Assembly: GCA_902806205.1 (NCBI GenBank)
Contig: CADCVR010000024.1
Location: forward strand, 1-64,000
DNA from: an uncultured Solirubrobacteraceae bacterium
GTDB lineage: Bacteria; Actinomycetota; Thermoleophilia; Solirubrobacterales; Solirubrobacteraceae
Direction: 5' to 3'
DNA length: 64,000 nt
The position numbers and the translations under genes were made by a program. The notes beneath the pieces were generated by a model. It was not told where the DNA came from, did no database searches, and saw nothing but the letters and a program-made list of their open reading frames with translations. Numbering within the stretch: the stretch's first letter is position 1; each line of letters begins with the position of its first letter. Positions 14,906-23,004 of this stretch are shown here, piece after piece.

Positions 14906-17164
14906 CTAGCGCTTGGTGATCGGCGCGTACTCCGCCATGAGCTTGCGCTCCGAGCCGTCCGAGGCGAAGCGGACCACGACGATGCCGCCCGGCTCGACCG
15001 ACGTCACGACGCCGGAGCCGAAGGCGGCGTGGAGCACGTCGTCGCCGGTGCGGAAGCTCAGGTCGCCGCCGCCGCCGGAGGGCGCCGCGCCCCAGGCGCT
15101 CGAACCGCCCGCGGGCGCGCTCCAGGACGTCGCGCGGCCGCGCGCCGGTGCGCCGGCGAGGACGCCCCCGGCCGGGCCCCAGGTCATCGCACCGGACTCC
15201 TTGCGGTCGACCAGGTGACTCGGCAGCTCGCCGAGGAAGCGGCTGGGCAGCCCGTAGTTCGGTGCCGAGCCGAAGACGGAGCGACGCCGCGCGTGGGTGA
15301 GGTAGAGGTCGCGCATCGCTCGGGTGATGCCGACGTACATGAGCCTGCGCTCCTCTTCCAGCGTGCCCTCGTCGATCGAGCGTGAGTGCGGGAAGACCCC
15401 CTCCTCACAGCCCAGGATGAAGACGATGGGGTACTCGAGGCCCTTGGCGTTGTGCAGCGTCATGAGCGTCACGAGGCCCGTGTCGTCCTGGCGGGTGTCG
15501 GCGTCGGCGACGAGCGCGATGCCCTGCAGGAACACGTCGAGGGTGTCGTTGTCCGCGTCGGCCGCCGCGTCGAACTCGCGCGCGACCTCGATGAGCTCCT
15601 GGAGGTTCTCCGTGCGGCCCTGCGCCTCGATCGTGCGCTCCGCCTCCAGCCAGTCGAGGTACCCGGACTCGGTGAGCACCGCCTCGAGCAGGTCGCCGAC
15701 CGGTACGCCCTCCTCCATCCGGGCGCGCAGCTCGATCATCGTCCCCATGAAGCGCGTCAGCGAACGCACGGCCGCGGTTCCCAGGCCGGGGACCGACGCG
15801 GGGTCGGCCGCCGCCTCCCAGATCGAGATGTCCATCGTGTCCGCGTGCGAGATGACGCGCGACAGCGACGTCTGGCCGATCCCGCGGCGCGGCGAGTTGG
15901 CGATGCGGGTGAAGGCGATGACGTCCTGCGGGTTGCCGAGCACCGTCAGGTAGGCGACGGCGTCCTTGATCTCCGCGCGCTCGTAGAACTTCGTGCCGCC
16001 CACGACCTGGTAGCTGACGTCGCGCCGCACGAGCGTGTCCTCGAGCACCCGGGACTGCGCGTTGGTCCGGTAGAAGCAGGCGATCTCCGAGCGGCTGACC
16101 CCTTCGTCGACCAGCCGCTCGATCTCTCCCACCACGTACCGCGCCTCGGCGTGCTCGTCCTCGAGCTCGCGCACCTTGACGAGCTCTCCGGCGCCGAGAT
16201 CGGTCCACAGGTCCTTGTCCATCTGGTCGCGGTTGTGCGCGATGACGCCGTTGGCCGCGTCGAGGATGTTCTGCGTCGAGCGGTAGTTCTGCTCGAGCTT
16301 GACGACCGTGGCGTCGCTGAACTCGTCGGCGAAGTCGAGGATGTTGCGGACGTCGGCTCCGCGGAAGGAGTAGATCGACTGCGCGTCGTCGCCGACCACC
16401 GCGAGGTTCCGGTGACCGCCGTCCCCGCCGGCCAGGAGCTGGAGCATGCGGTACTGCGCGTGGTTGGTGTCCTGGTACTCGTCGACGAGGACGTGGCGGA
16501 ACGTCGCGGCGTAGCGGGCGAGGACCTCCGGGAAGAGCTCGAGGACGTTGACCGTGCGGACGAGCAGGTCGTCGAAGTCCATCGCGTTCATGCGATGCAG
16601 CTCGCGCTCGTACAGCGCGAAGACGTCGGCGACGGTCTGCTCGAAGTACCCCCCGACGAGCTGGCGGTAGGCCTCCGCGTCGCGCAGCTGGTTCTTCGCG
16701 TCGGAGATCTGGTGGCCGATCGCTCCCGGGGTGAAGCGCTTGGGGTCGAAGCCGAGGTCGTCGATCGACCTCTTGATCAGACGCCGCGAGTCGGGCTGGT
16801 CGTAGATCGTGAACTGGCGCGTGTACCCGAGCCGCGGCGCCTCGGAGCGCAGGATCCGGGCGCAGGCGGAGTGGAAGGTCATCACCCACATCGCGCGGGT
16901 GGAGTGGCCGAGCAGCCGCTCGACGCGCCCGCGCATCTCCTGCGCGGCCTTGTTCGTGAAGGTGATGGCGAGGATCTCGTTCGTCCGCGCCCGGCCCGTG
17001 TGGACGAGGTGGGCGACGCGGTGGGTGAGCACGCGCGTCTTGCCCGAGCCGGCGCCCGCGAGGATGAGCAGCGGCCCGTCGCCGTGCACCACCGCTTCGC
17101 GCTGCGGCTCGTTGAGTCCTTCGAGCAGCTGCTCGATGCGGTCCTGGGCGAAGCTGTCCGGCAT
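14906..17164 (-). CDS. pcrA: ATP-dependent DNA helicase PcrA/UvrD
   Basis: The 752-aa superfamily 1A helicase has Walker A GAGSGKT (37-43), DEYQDT (near 226), GDDAQSIYSFRG (near 258) and later TLHNAKGLEYPIVF and YVGITRAM. It unwinds DNA 3' to 5' in repair and in clearing recombination intermediates. The C-terminus keeps a Tudor-like fold (AAFGSGVVTSVEPGGIVVVRF), which in PcrA contacts RNA polymerase. The ATG at 17164 gives the family N-terminus; TATCCT is 9 nt upstream. It is divergent from a secreted-protein gene. Confidence 0.95.
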   Translation of the reverse strand: MPDSFAQDRIEQLLEGLNEPQREAVVHGDGPLLILAGAGSGKTRVLTHRVAHLVHTGRARTNEILAITFTNKAAQEMRGRVERLLGHSTRAMWVMTFHSACARILRSEAPRLGYTRQFTIYDQPDSRRLIKRSIDDLGFDPKRFTPGAIGHQISDAKNQLRDAEAYRQLVGGYFEQTVADVFALYERELHRMNAMDFDDLLVRTVNVLELFPEVLARYAATFRHVLVDEYQDTNHAQYRMLQLLAGGDGGHRNLAVVGDDAQSIYSFRGADVRNILDFADEFSDATVVKLEQNYRSTQNILDAANGVIAHNRDQMDKDLWTDLGAGELVKVRELEDEHAEARYVVGEIERLVDEGVSRSEIACFYRTNAQSRVLEDTLVRRDVSYQVVGGTKFYERAEIKDAVAYLTVLGNPQDVIAFTRIANSPRRGIGQTSLSRVISHADTMDISIWEAAADPASVPGLGTAAVRSLTRFMGTMIELRARMEEGVPVGDLLEAVLTESGYLDWLEAERTIEAQGRTENLQELIEVAREFDAAADADNDTLDVFLQGIALVADADTRQDDTGLVTLMTLHNAKGLEYPIVFILGCEEGVFPHSRSIDEGTLEEERRLMYVGITRAMRDLYLTHARRRSVFGSAPNYGLPSRFLGELPSHLVDRKESGAMTWGPAGGVLAGAPARGRATSWSAPAGGSSAWGAAPSGGGGDLSFRTGDDVLHAAFGSGVVTSVEPGGIVVVRFASDGSERKLMAEYAPITKR

Positions 17165-17221
17165 CCCCGCCTGAGGATAGGTGCGCCGGCGGCGCCTTCC
17201 GCGCCGCCGGCCGGCCCGCGG

Positions 17222-17227
17222 TAGGAT
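17222..17227 (+). promoter_or_regulatory. -10 box of secreted 222-aa protein gene
   Basis: TAGGAT, 10 nt before the ATG at 17238; it would give a leader of only a few bases. Confidence 0.45.
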
Positions 17228-17237
17228 GCGGCGTCTC

Positions 17238-17906
17238 ATGCGTCGGATCGTGCTCGCGACCGTGGTGCTGTTCGGAGTCAGCTCCGCCCCGGCCGCCGCG
17301 TCGTGCTTCCCGTCGTCGACCCAGAGCACGTTCGACCGCAACCCGGCGGTGGTCATCGCCACGGTGTTCGAGCAGCGCGAGGCCTCCATCGCGATCGCAG
17401 TCGAGCGGTCGCTGAAGGGCGGCGTGCCGACCGGCCGCATGGACCTGGCGAACCCCTTGACGTCCATCCGGCTCGACGTGCCGGTCGGGACGCGCCTCGG
17501 CCTCGGACTCAGGACGCTCCCGCAGGGTGGTTACGAGACCAACGACTGCAACCGCGCCGACCCCGATGCGCTCGCCCTGGCCGCCGGGCCGCGCCCGGCC
17601 TACGTCGTCGGCGGCCGCAGGGCGCTGCTCCTGCTCGACCGCCGCGGCCGCGAACAGCGGCGGATCAACGTTCCCGGCCTCGTCAGCGCGGTGTCCCGCG
17701 GCCTGCAGCCCGGCGTCGTGGCGCTGCGCACCGCTGCCGGTGTGGCCTACCGTGACGTGTTCAGCGCTGAGCCGTTCTTCGGGCCGCCCACGCCCTTCCG
17801 CGCGTCGCGCGCGTTCTCGATCAAGGGGCGGAGGCTGCTGCGCAACGGGCGCCGGGTCGCCACGCTGCCGGCTGGCCGCTGGACGAGCGCCACCTCGCTG
17901 AGGTGA
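17238..17906 (+). CDS. Secreted hypothetical protein
   Basis: The 222-aa protein begins MRRIVLATVVLFGVSSAPAAASC, a signal peptide with likely cleavage before the Cys-containing mature end. Another Cys in ETNDCNRADPDALAL could pair with it. The middle (YVVGGRRALLLLDRRGREQRRI and VSAVSRGLQPG) looks like beta-propeller-type repeats but is too short to assign. An alternative ATG at 17226 overlaps the -10 box and is less likely. No family recognised. Confidence 0.6.
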   Translation: MRRIVLATVVLFGVSSAPAAASCFPSSTQSTFDRNPAVVIATVFEQREASIAIAVERSLKGGVPTGRMDLANPLTSIRLDVPVGTRLGLGLRTLPQGGYETNDCNRADPDALALAAGPRPAYVVGGRRALLLLDRRGREQRRINVPGLVSAVSRGLQPGVVALRTAAGVAYRDVFSAEPFFGPPTPFRASRAFSIKGRRLLRNGRRVATLPAGRWTSATSLR

Positions 17907-17948
17907 CCAGCACGGGAGGGCACGGCCGGTAGACGGCTCGCGGCGGCG

Positions 17949-17954
17949 TAGCCT
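17949..17954 (+). promoter_or_regulatory. -10 box of queuosine-salvage gene
   Basis: TAGCCT, 7 nt before the GTG at 17962, no ribosome site. Confidence 0.5.
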
Positions 17955-17961
17955 GGGGCCG

Positions 17962-18867
17962 GTGTCCGCCGCCGGCCTGCCCGACGAGGTTCGCGCCCAC
18001 GCGGCCGCGATCGCCGCCGGGGCGCGCGCGGTGCGCATCGATCGTGACCGGCTCCAGGCGCTGAGCTGGCCCGGCGACGCACCGCCGCCCGCGCTGGATC
18101 GCGATCGCCACTACCTCGAGGGCAGCGAGGACGACGTCGCGACGTACCTGATGACCGTCGACGCGGTCAACTTCGGCTCGGGCTGGTTCCCGATGCTCGC
18201 CAAGCGCCGCGGCAACGATGGCCACCCGGTCTCGGGCTATTTCACGATCGCGTGGGCGCTCGCCGATCGCTTCCGCGCGCACGGCCCGTGGACCAACGCG
18301 CAGCTGCGCGCGATGCGGACGGAGGAGATCGCCGCGACGCTCGGCCAGCGCGCCGACCACGAGCTCATGGCGCTCTACGCCCAGGCGCTGCGCTCGCTCG
18401 GCTGCTTCCTGGGGGAGCGCACGACGCTCGACGTCGTCCGGGAGGCCGGTGGGAGCGCTGCCGCCCTGGCGGGCACGGTCGCCGGCGGGATGGCGCTGTG
18501 GGCCGATCGCGGCTTCTACAAGCGCGCGCAGCTTCTGGCCTCCGACCTGGCGCTCGCGGGGGTCGCGACGTTCGGTGACCTCGGGCGGCTGACGATCTTC
18601 GCCGACAACCTCGTCCCCCACGTCCTGCGCTGCGACGGCGTGCTCGTCTACGACCCGCTGCTCGCCGCGCGCGTCGACCGGGGCGCGTTGCTCACCGCCG
18701 GACCGTGGGAGCGCGAGATCCGCGGCTGCGCGGTCCATGCCTGCGCGATGCTCGCCCCGCGGCTCGGCCTGACCGAGCACGCGCTCGATCACCTGCTCTG
18801 GAGCCGCGGGCAGGCCCCGGAGTACAAGGCACGCCCGCGGCACCGGTGCCGCACCGTCTACTACTGA
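17962..18867 (+). CDS. Queuosine salvage protein (QNG1/DUF2419 family)
   Basis: The 301-aa protein matches the queuosine salvage family, whose members release queuine from queuosine 5'-monophosphate. Recognisable blocks are DAVNFGSGWFPML (near 68-80), HPVSGYFTIAWAL, FYKRAQLLASDLAL, LTIFADNLVPHVLR and the C-terminal LWSRGQAPEYKARPRHRCRTVYY, split here by no gap. I infer a nucleotide N-glycosylase that feeds queuine to tRNA. The gene overlaps the next one by one base (TGATG). The substrate is inferred from family alone. Confidence 0.82.
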   Translation: MSAAGLPDEVRAHAAAIAAGARAVRIDRDRLQALSWPGDAPPPALDRDRHYLEGSEDDVATYLMTVDAVNFGSGWFPMLAKRRGNDGHPVSGYFTIAWALADRFRAHGPWTNAQLRAMRTEEIAATLGQRADHELMALYAQALRSLGCFLGERTTLDVVREAGGSAAALAGTVAGGMALWADRGFYKRAQLLASDLALAGVATFGDLGRLTIFADNLVPHVLRCDGVLVYDPLLAARVDRGALLTAGPWEREIRGCAVHACAMLAPRLGLTEHALDHLLWSRGQAPEYKARPRHRCRTVYY

Positions 18868-19340
18868 TGGTCTGCCTGCGAACGGTGGACGCCGCCGTGC
18901 GTCAGCAGGTCCTCGGCCTGGCGCCCGCGCCGCGGCAGGCGCGGTTCTCCGGGGTGGCGGCCGACACGCTCCCGGCGGCCGAGCGCCACCACACCCGTCA
19001 GGCGGTCGCGGTCCTCCGCGACGAGCAGCCCGTGGGCTTCCTCGCGCTCGACCACGCCGACCCGATCTGCCGGTACACCGTGCCCGAGCCGTCGGTCGCC
19101 CTGCGCGCGTTCTTCGTCGACGCGGGCGTTCAGCGGCAAGGCATCGCGACCGCGGCCCTGCGCGCGCTTCCGGCGTTCGTCACCCGCCAGCACCCTCAGG
19201 CGCAGTGTGTGGTGCTGACGGTCAACTTCGTCAACCCCGTCGCGGTGCGGCTCTACCGGCGCGCGGGCTTCGTCGACACCGGCCGGATGCACCTCGGGGG
19301 CGCCTTCGGGCCGCAGCACGTCCTCGTGCTGCCGCTCTAG
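18867..19340 (+). CDS. GNAT-family N-acetyltransferase
   Basis: The 157-aa protein has the GNAT acetyl-CoA binding signature GVQRQGIATAALRAL (about residues 86-100), the ALRAFFVDAGV strand before it, and VNPVAVRLYRRAGFVDTG in the last third. The substrate amine is unknown. Its ATG overlaps the stop of the queuosine-salvage gene, so the two are co-translated; that pairing hints at, but does not prove, a shared role. Confidence 0.85.
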   Translation: MVCLRTVDAAVRQQVLGLAPAPRQARFSGVAADTLPAAERHHTRQAVAVLRDEQPVGFLALDHADPICRYTVPEPSVALRAFFVDAGVQRQGIATAALRALPAFVTRQHPQAQCVVLTVNFVNPVAVRLYRRAGFVDTGRMHLGGAFGPQHVLVLPL

Positions 19341-19345
19341 AAGCC

Positions 19346-20089
19346 CTACCCGCCGGCGGGGTGCTGCCCGCGCACCGGGTGCAGCGGTCGGACCTGCGCC
19401 GAAGGCTCGAGATCCTCAGCGGCGCCCGGGTCGGCGAGACGGCGCTCGAGCGCACCCAGGCGGGCGGAGAGGTCGCGGATCGCGTTGGCGACGGGGTCCG
19501 GGAGGTGGATCCAGTCGGCGTCGGGACCCTCGGATCGCTTGCCCTCGACACGGACCGGGTGGCCGGGGTTGCCGACGACGGTCGTGTTCGGCGGCACGTC
19601 GGTGATCACGACGGTGTTCGCGCCGATCTTCGCGCCGTGACCGACGGTGATCGGGCCGAGCAGCTTCGCACCCGAGCCGATCGTCACGTTGTCCTCGACG
19701 GTCGGGTGGCGCTTGCCCGTGGCGAAGCCGTTGCCGCCGAGCGTGACGCCCTGGTAGACCGTGACGTCGACGCCGATCTCCGCGGTCTCGCCGATGACGA
19801 CGCCCATGCCGTGATCGATGAACAGGCCATCGGCGATGGCGGCCGCCGGGTGGATCTCGATCCCCGTGATCGACCGGGTGGTCGCTGAGATGGCGCGCGG
19901 CAGCACGGGAACGTGCGCGCGGTGCAGCGTGGCGGCGACCCGGTGAGCCAGCAGGGCCTGGACACCGGGCCAGGCCGCGAGCACCTCGAGCGAGGAGACC
20001 CCGCGCGCGGCGGGGTCGCGGTCGTGCACCGCGGTGACGTCGCGACGGACTTCGCGCGCGACGCGCGACAGCGTTCCGAGCCCGAGCAT
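19346..20089 (-). CDS. cysE: Serine O-acetyltransferase
   Basis: The 247-aa protein has left-handed beta-helix hexapeptide repeats: IHPAAAIADGLFIDHGMGVVIGE, then VTLGG, VTIGSGAKLLGPITVGHGAKIGA, each read in separate turns. The DHGMG segment holds the catalytic Asp-His, and KRHPTVEDN is the substrate loop. It acetylates L-serine with acetyl-CoA, the first step of cysteine synthesis; cysK is about 8 kb away. The last 50 residues extend past the core and are Pro/Ala-rich. Its ATG is only 23 nt from the divergent hydrolase ATG. Confidence 0.93.
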   Translation of the reverse strand: MLGLGTLSRVAREVRRDVTAVHDRDPAARGVSSLEVLAAWPGVQALLAHRVAATLHRAHVPVLPRAISATTRSITGIEIHPAAAIADGLFIDHGMGVVIGETAEIGVDVTVYQGVTLGGNGFATGKRHPTVEDNVTIGSGAKLLGPITVGHGAKIGANTVVITDVPPNTTVVGNPGHPVRVEGKRSEGPDADWIHLPDPVANAIRDLSARLGALERRLADPGAAEDLEPSAQVRPLHPVRGQHPAGG

Positions 20090-20112
20090 CCGCTGTGTAC
20101 CGTAGCGGCCGC
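20090..20112. promoter_or_regulatory. Symmetric bidirectional promoter, cysE / hydrolase
   Basis: The 23-nt gap between divergent ATGs holds TACCGT (20098-20103, plus) and TACGGT (20099-20104, minus), two -10 boxes on opposite strands offset by one base. Each is exactly 9 nt from its start codon. Both transcripts would have leaders of only about 2-3 nt, and the two polymerases would compete for the same DNA. Confidence 0.5.
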
Positions 20113-20700
20113 ATGGATCCGCGACGCGTGCTCATCCTGCACGGCTGGCAGGGTTCCGAGCCCGGCCACTGGCAGCGCTGGCTGGAGGACGAGCTGCGGA
20201 GCGCCGGTCAGCACGTGCACTTCCCCGATCTCCCGGAGTGCGACGTTCCGTGCCCCGACGAGTGGGGTGCCGCGCTGCACGCGGGGCTCGGGGCGCTGGC
20301 GTCATCTCCGGGCGACGGGGAGCGCGTCGTCTGCGCGCACTCGCTCGGGTGCGTCACCTGGTTCCGGGAGGCCGGCCGCATCGCGCCCGCGCTCCGGGTG
20401 GATCGCGTGGCGCTCGTCGCGCCGCCCTGCCCGGGCGCGAAGGTCACCGAGCTCACGCGCTTCTACCCCACTCGGGCCGAATGCGACGCGGTGCGCGCGG
20501 CCGCGGGCCACACGCGCCTGGTGTGCGCCGACGACGATCCGTACTGCCCCGGCCGCGGCGCGATGGAGCACTGGGCCGAGCCGCTCGAGCTGATCGCCGA
20601 CCTGCTGCCGGGGCAGGGGCACTTCAACGTCGAGGCGGGCTACGGCCCGTGGCCGGCGATGCGCGACTGGGTGCTCGGCCTGGTGCCTGCGCTGGCCTGA
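20113..20700 (+). CDS. RBBP9/YdeN-family alpha/beta hydrolase
   Basis: The 195-aa protein starts MDPRRVLILHGWQGSEPGHW, the typical RBBP9/YdeN N-terminus. The nucleophile elbow is AHSLGC, the acid lies in CADDDPYCP and the base in GQGHFN, giving a Ser-Asp-His triad. It is a small serine hydrolase; substrate unknown. The ATG at 20113 is preferred over an upstream in-frame start that would run into the cysE start. It is divergent from cysE through a 23-nt shared promoter. Confidence 0.85.
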   Translation: MDPRRVLILHGWQGSEPGHWQRWLEDELRSAGQHVHFPDLPECDVPCPDEWGAALHAGLGALASSPGDGERVVCAHSLGCVTWFREAGRIAPALRVDRVALVAPPCPGAKVTELTRFYPTRAECDAVRAAAGHTRLVCADDDPYCPGRGAMEHWAEPLELIADLLPGQGHFNVEAGYGPWPAMRDWVLGLVPALA

Positions 20701-20870
20701 TCTGGACGGCGTGTTGTCAGGTGGGCGTGCGTGGTCGCCTCGGGCAGGTCGCCGCGCGTCCCGCGCCCGGACGCCGGTGAGTCGACCGTCAAACGGCAGC
20801 CGGCGAGGTGAGCGTCGGTGCGACGGCGATGGCCATGCCGCGACCCCACCCCGCGAGCGGTCGTCCATCC

Positions 20871-21737
20871 TCAGCCCACGGGCGCGTGCTCCCGGTCGGG
20901 AGCCGCGACCGCCGCCTCGGACGCGGGCGGGGCGTCGCCGGGCCGGGCCGGCTCGGGCTCCGACCGCGCGTAGAGGTACCAGTAGAAGCCGCCGACGAAG
21001 ATCCCCGCGCCGACGAGGTTCCCGGAGAACGCCAGCGCCCAGTTGCCGAGGACATCGCCCCAGCCGATTCCGGGCACGCCCGCGAAGATCGCGGCGGGCA
21101 GGAAGAACATGTTCGCGACGACGTGGTCGAAGCCCATCGCGACGAACGCGGTGATCGGAAAGACGATCGCCAGGACATTGCCCGCGATGTCCTCGGCGCC
21201 GAGCGCCATCCACACCGCCAGGCAGACGAGCCAGTTGCAGCCGATCGCGCGCAGGAAGACCTGGAGGTCGGTCTCGGTCAGCGCCTTGGTGGTGGCGATC
21301 TCTCCGAGCCGCGCAAGGTCGACCGGCTTGGTCACGACCCCCGTCTTGACCGCGAGGACGTAGGCGACGAACAGCGCGCCGAGGAGGTTGCCGATCAGCA
21401 CCAGGCCGAGGTTGCGGCTCAGGCCGGCCAGCGACGCCCTGTCGCCGAGTGCCGCGAGCGGGATAAGCGCCATGTTGCCCGTCACAGTTCGGAGCCCGCG
21501 ACGAGGACGAGGACGAGACCGAGCGAGAAGACCGCCACGCTGGCGAGCGTGATCATGCCGCCCCAGATCTCCGGGTCCATCCCGGCGGAGACGATGATCG
21601 CCAGCAACCCGCCGAAGGCGATGTAGGCGCCGCCGAGGAAGCCGGCGACGATCAGCTTGTCCCACGACGTGTGGGCCTTCCTCGCGCCGACGTCGATGCC
21701 GGCGTTTGGCGATCTCGGGAGGGGACTTGTCGGGCAC
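20871..21737 (-). pseudogene. Formate/nitrite transporter with two compensating frameshifts
   Basis: From the GTG at 21737 (AGGAG 6 nt upstream) the frame reads VPDKSPPEIAK, then about 75 residues of Arg-rich nonsense, then a normal FNT C-terminus from VTGNMALIPLAA onward. Read one frame over, the nonsense segment (about 21485-21712) gives the missing FNT start: AHTSWDKLIVAGFLGGAYIA, then WGGMITLASVAVFSLGLVLV and VAGSEL. So one indel near 21710 shifts out of frame, and a missing G near 21485 restores it. As written, the first two helices are lost. The gene is last in the formate dehydrogenase operon and would import formate. It may be a consensus error. Confidence 0.8.
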
Positions 21738-21753
21738 GAGGGGCTCCTGCGGG

Positions 21754-23004
21754 TCAGGGGTGGGTGACGACGACGGGCCGCGGCTCGGCGCCGGTCGCGC
21801 GGCCGTGTGCCGTCCTCGCGACGGCTTCGTCGTCATGGGCGGATCCCGGGCCGGAGCGGACCCAGGCGCAGCGGAAGCAGAGCGCGGCGGCGAGGTAGCA
21901 GAGGCTTGCGACGTGGTGGGTCCAGGGACCGCCGCGACGACGGGCGACGCGAAGGACCATGCCGGTGCGCGCAAGCCACTTGGCGGTGCGAAACAGCGTG
22001 CCCGTCGTGCCTTCCTCCAGCGCCTCGGCGAGGGGGCCGAGGCGGTGCTCGTTGAGCGCCGACAGCAGCAGCTCGGCGGTCATCGCCCCGCTCTCGACCC
22101 GGCCGAGCGCCGCCCGCGTCGGGTGGCCCTCGGGCATCCCGGTGGCCACGAGCACCAACCGCGTGGTCGTCGCGCCGGTCAACGTCGCGGTCGCGACGAA
22201 GATCGGCCCGAGGAAGAGGCGCGAACGGGCCCAGACGGGGACGGCCGTCGCCGCCAGCAGCACGCCGGTGTAGGAGCCGAGGTAGCCGCCCACGACGGCG
22301 TTGGCTCCGCCGATCGCCTTCGCCGCACGCGGACGGCCCAGCAGGTCCGCCCCGACCGCCGCGGACCCGAGGCCCCCGAACACGGTCAGGCACCAGGCGC
22401 CCGTGGACATGGGCGAGCGCGGCTTGAAGATGCGCAGCATGTTGGCGAAGCGCTCGGGGCGCCCGAGGTCCATGACCAGCAGCGGCGGGGACGGCAACAG
22501 CGCCGCGACCGCGACCGTGCGCGCCACCCGCGCGGAGCGCTCGTCGCCCGCGAGGTCGCAGGCCAGGGCGACGAACGACGCTCCGGCCGCCATCCCGCCG
22601 AACCAGAAGTACAGCGGCACCTCCCAGGTCCAGACGGGCGCCTTCATCGCCGGGCCCTGCACCTCGCACGGCACGTCGTCGCCGCGCCCGCGGCGGTTGG
22701 CCTCCTCCACGTAGCCCGCGGGGGGATCGGCGGCCGACGCGTATCCCGACCCGGCGCCGTAGAGGTAGGACCATCTCGAGTCCTCCCAGCGGCGTCGGTG
22801 CAGTCCGACCGGGGCGCCGGGACTCGCACGCCGCCAGTCGGCGGCGCCGCCTCCGGTCCCGACGGCGGGCGTCGTGTCGCGGCTTCCGGCCGCCGCCTCC
22901 GCCGAGCGACGCGCCTGCGCGGCGCGCGAGGCCAGGGCGCGCGCTTCCGCGAGAACCTTGTGGCCGGGGGACAGCTTCGCGTCCCGGTGCCCGCCGGCAG
23001 TCAC
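21754..23004 (-). CDS. NrfD/PsrC-type membrane anchor of formate dehydrogenase
   Basis: The 416-aa protein has a polar N-terminal region of about 120 residues and then NrfD-type helices, beginning APVWTWEVPLYFWFGGMAAG and including DLGRPERFANMLRIFKPRSP, a hallmark of this quinone-reactive family. It should pass electrons from FdhB to menaquinone in the membrane. The GTG start overlaps the fdhB stop by 4 nt. The long N-terminal extension, containing many Ala and Arg, is unusual and probably cytoplasmic. Confidence 0.88.
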   Translation of the reverse strand: MTAGGHRDAKLSPGHKVLAEARALASRAAQARRSAEAAAGSRDTTPAVGTGGGAADWRRASPGAPVGLHRRRWEDSRWSYLYGAGSGYASAADPPAGYVEEANRRGRGDDVPCEVQGPAMKAPVWTWEVPLYFWFGGMAAGASFVALACDLAGDERSARVARTVAVAALLPSPPLLVMDLGRPERFANMLRIFKPRSPMSTGAWCLTVFGGLGSAAVGADLLGRPRAAKAIGGANAVVGGYLGSYTGVLLAATAVPVWARSRLFLGPIFVATATLTGATTTRLVLVATGMPEGHPTRAALGRVESGAMTAELLLSALNEHRLGPLAEALEEGTTGTLFRTAKWLARTGMVLRVARRRGGPWTHHVASLCYLAAALCFRCAWVRSGPGSAHDDEAVARTAHGRATGAEPRPVVVTHP

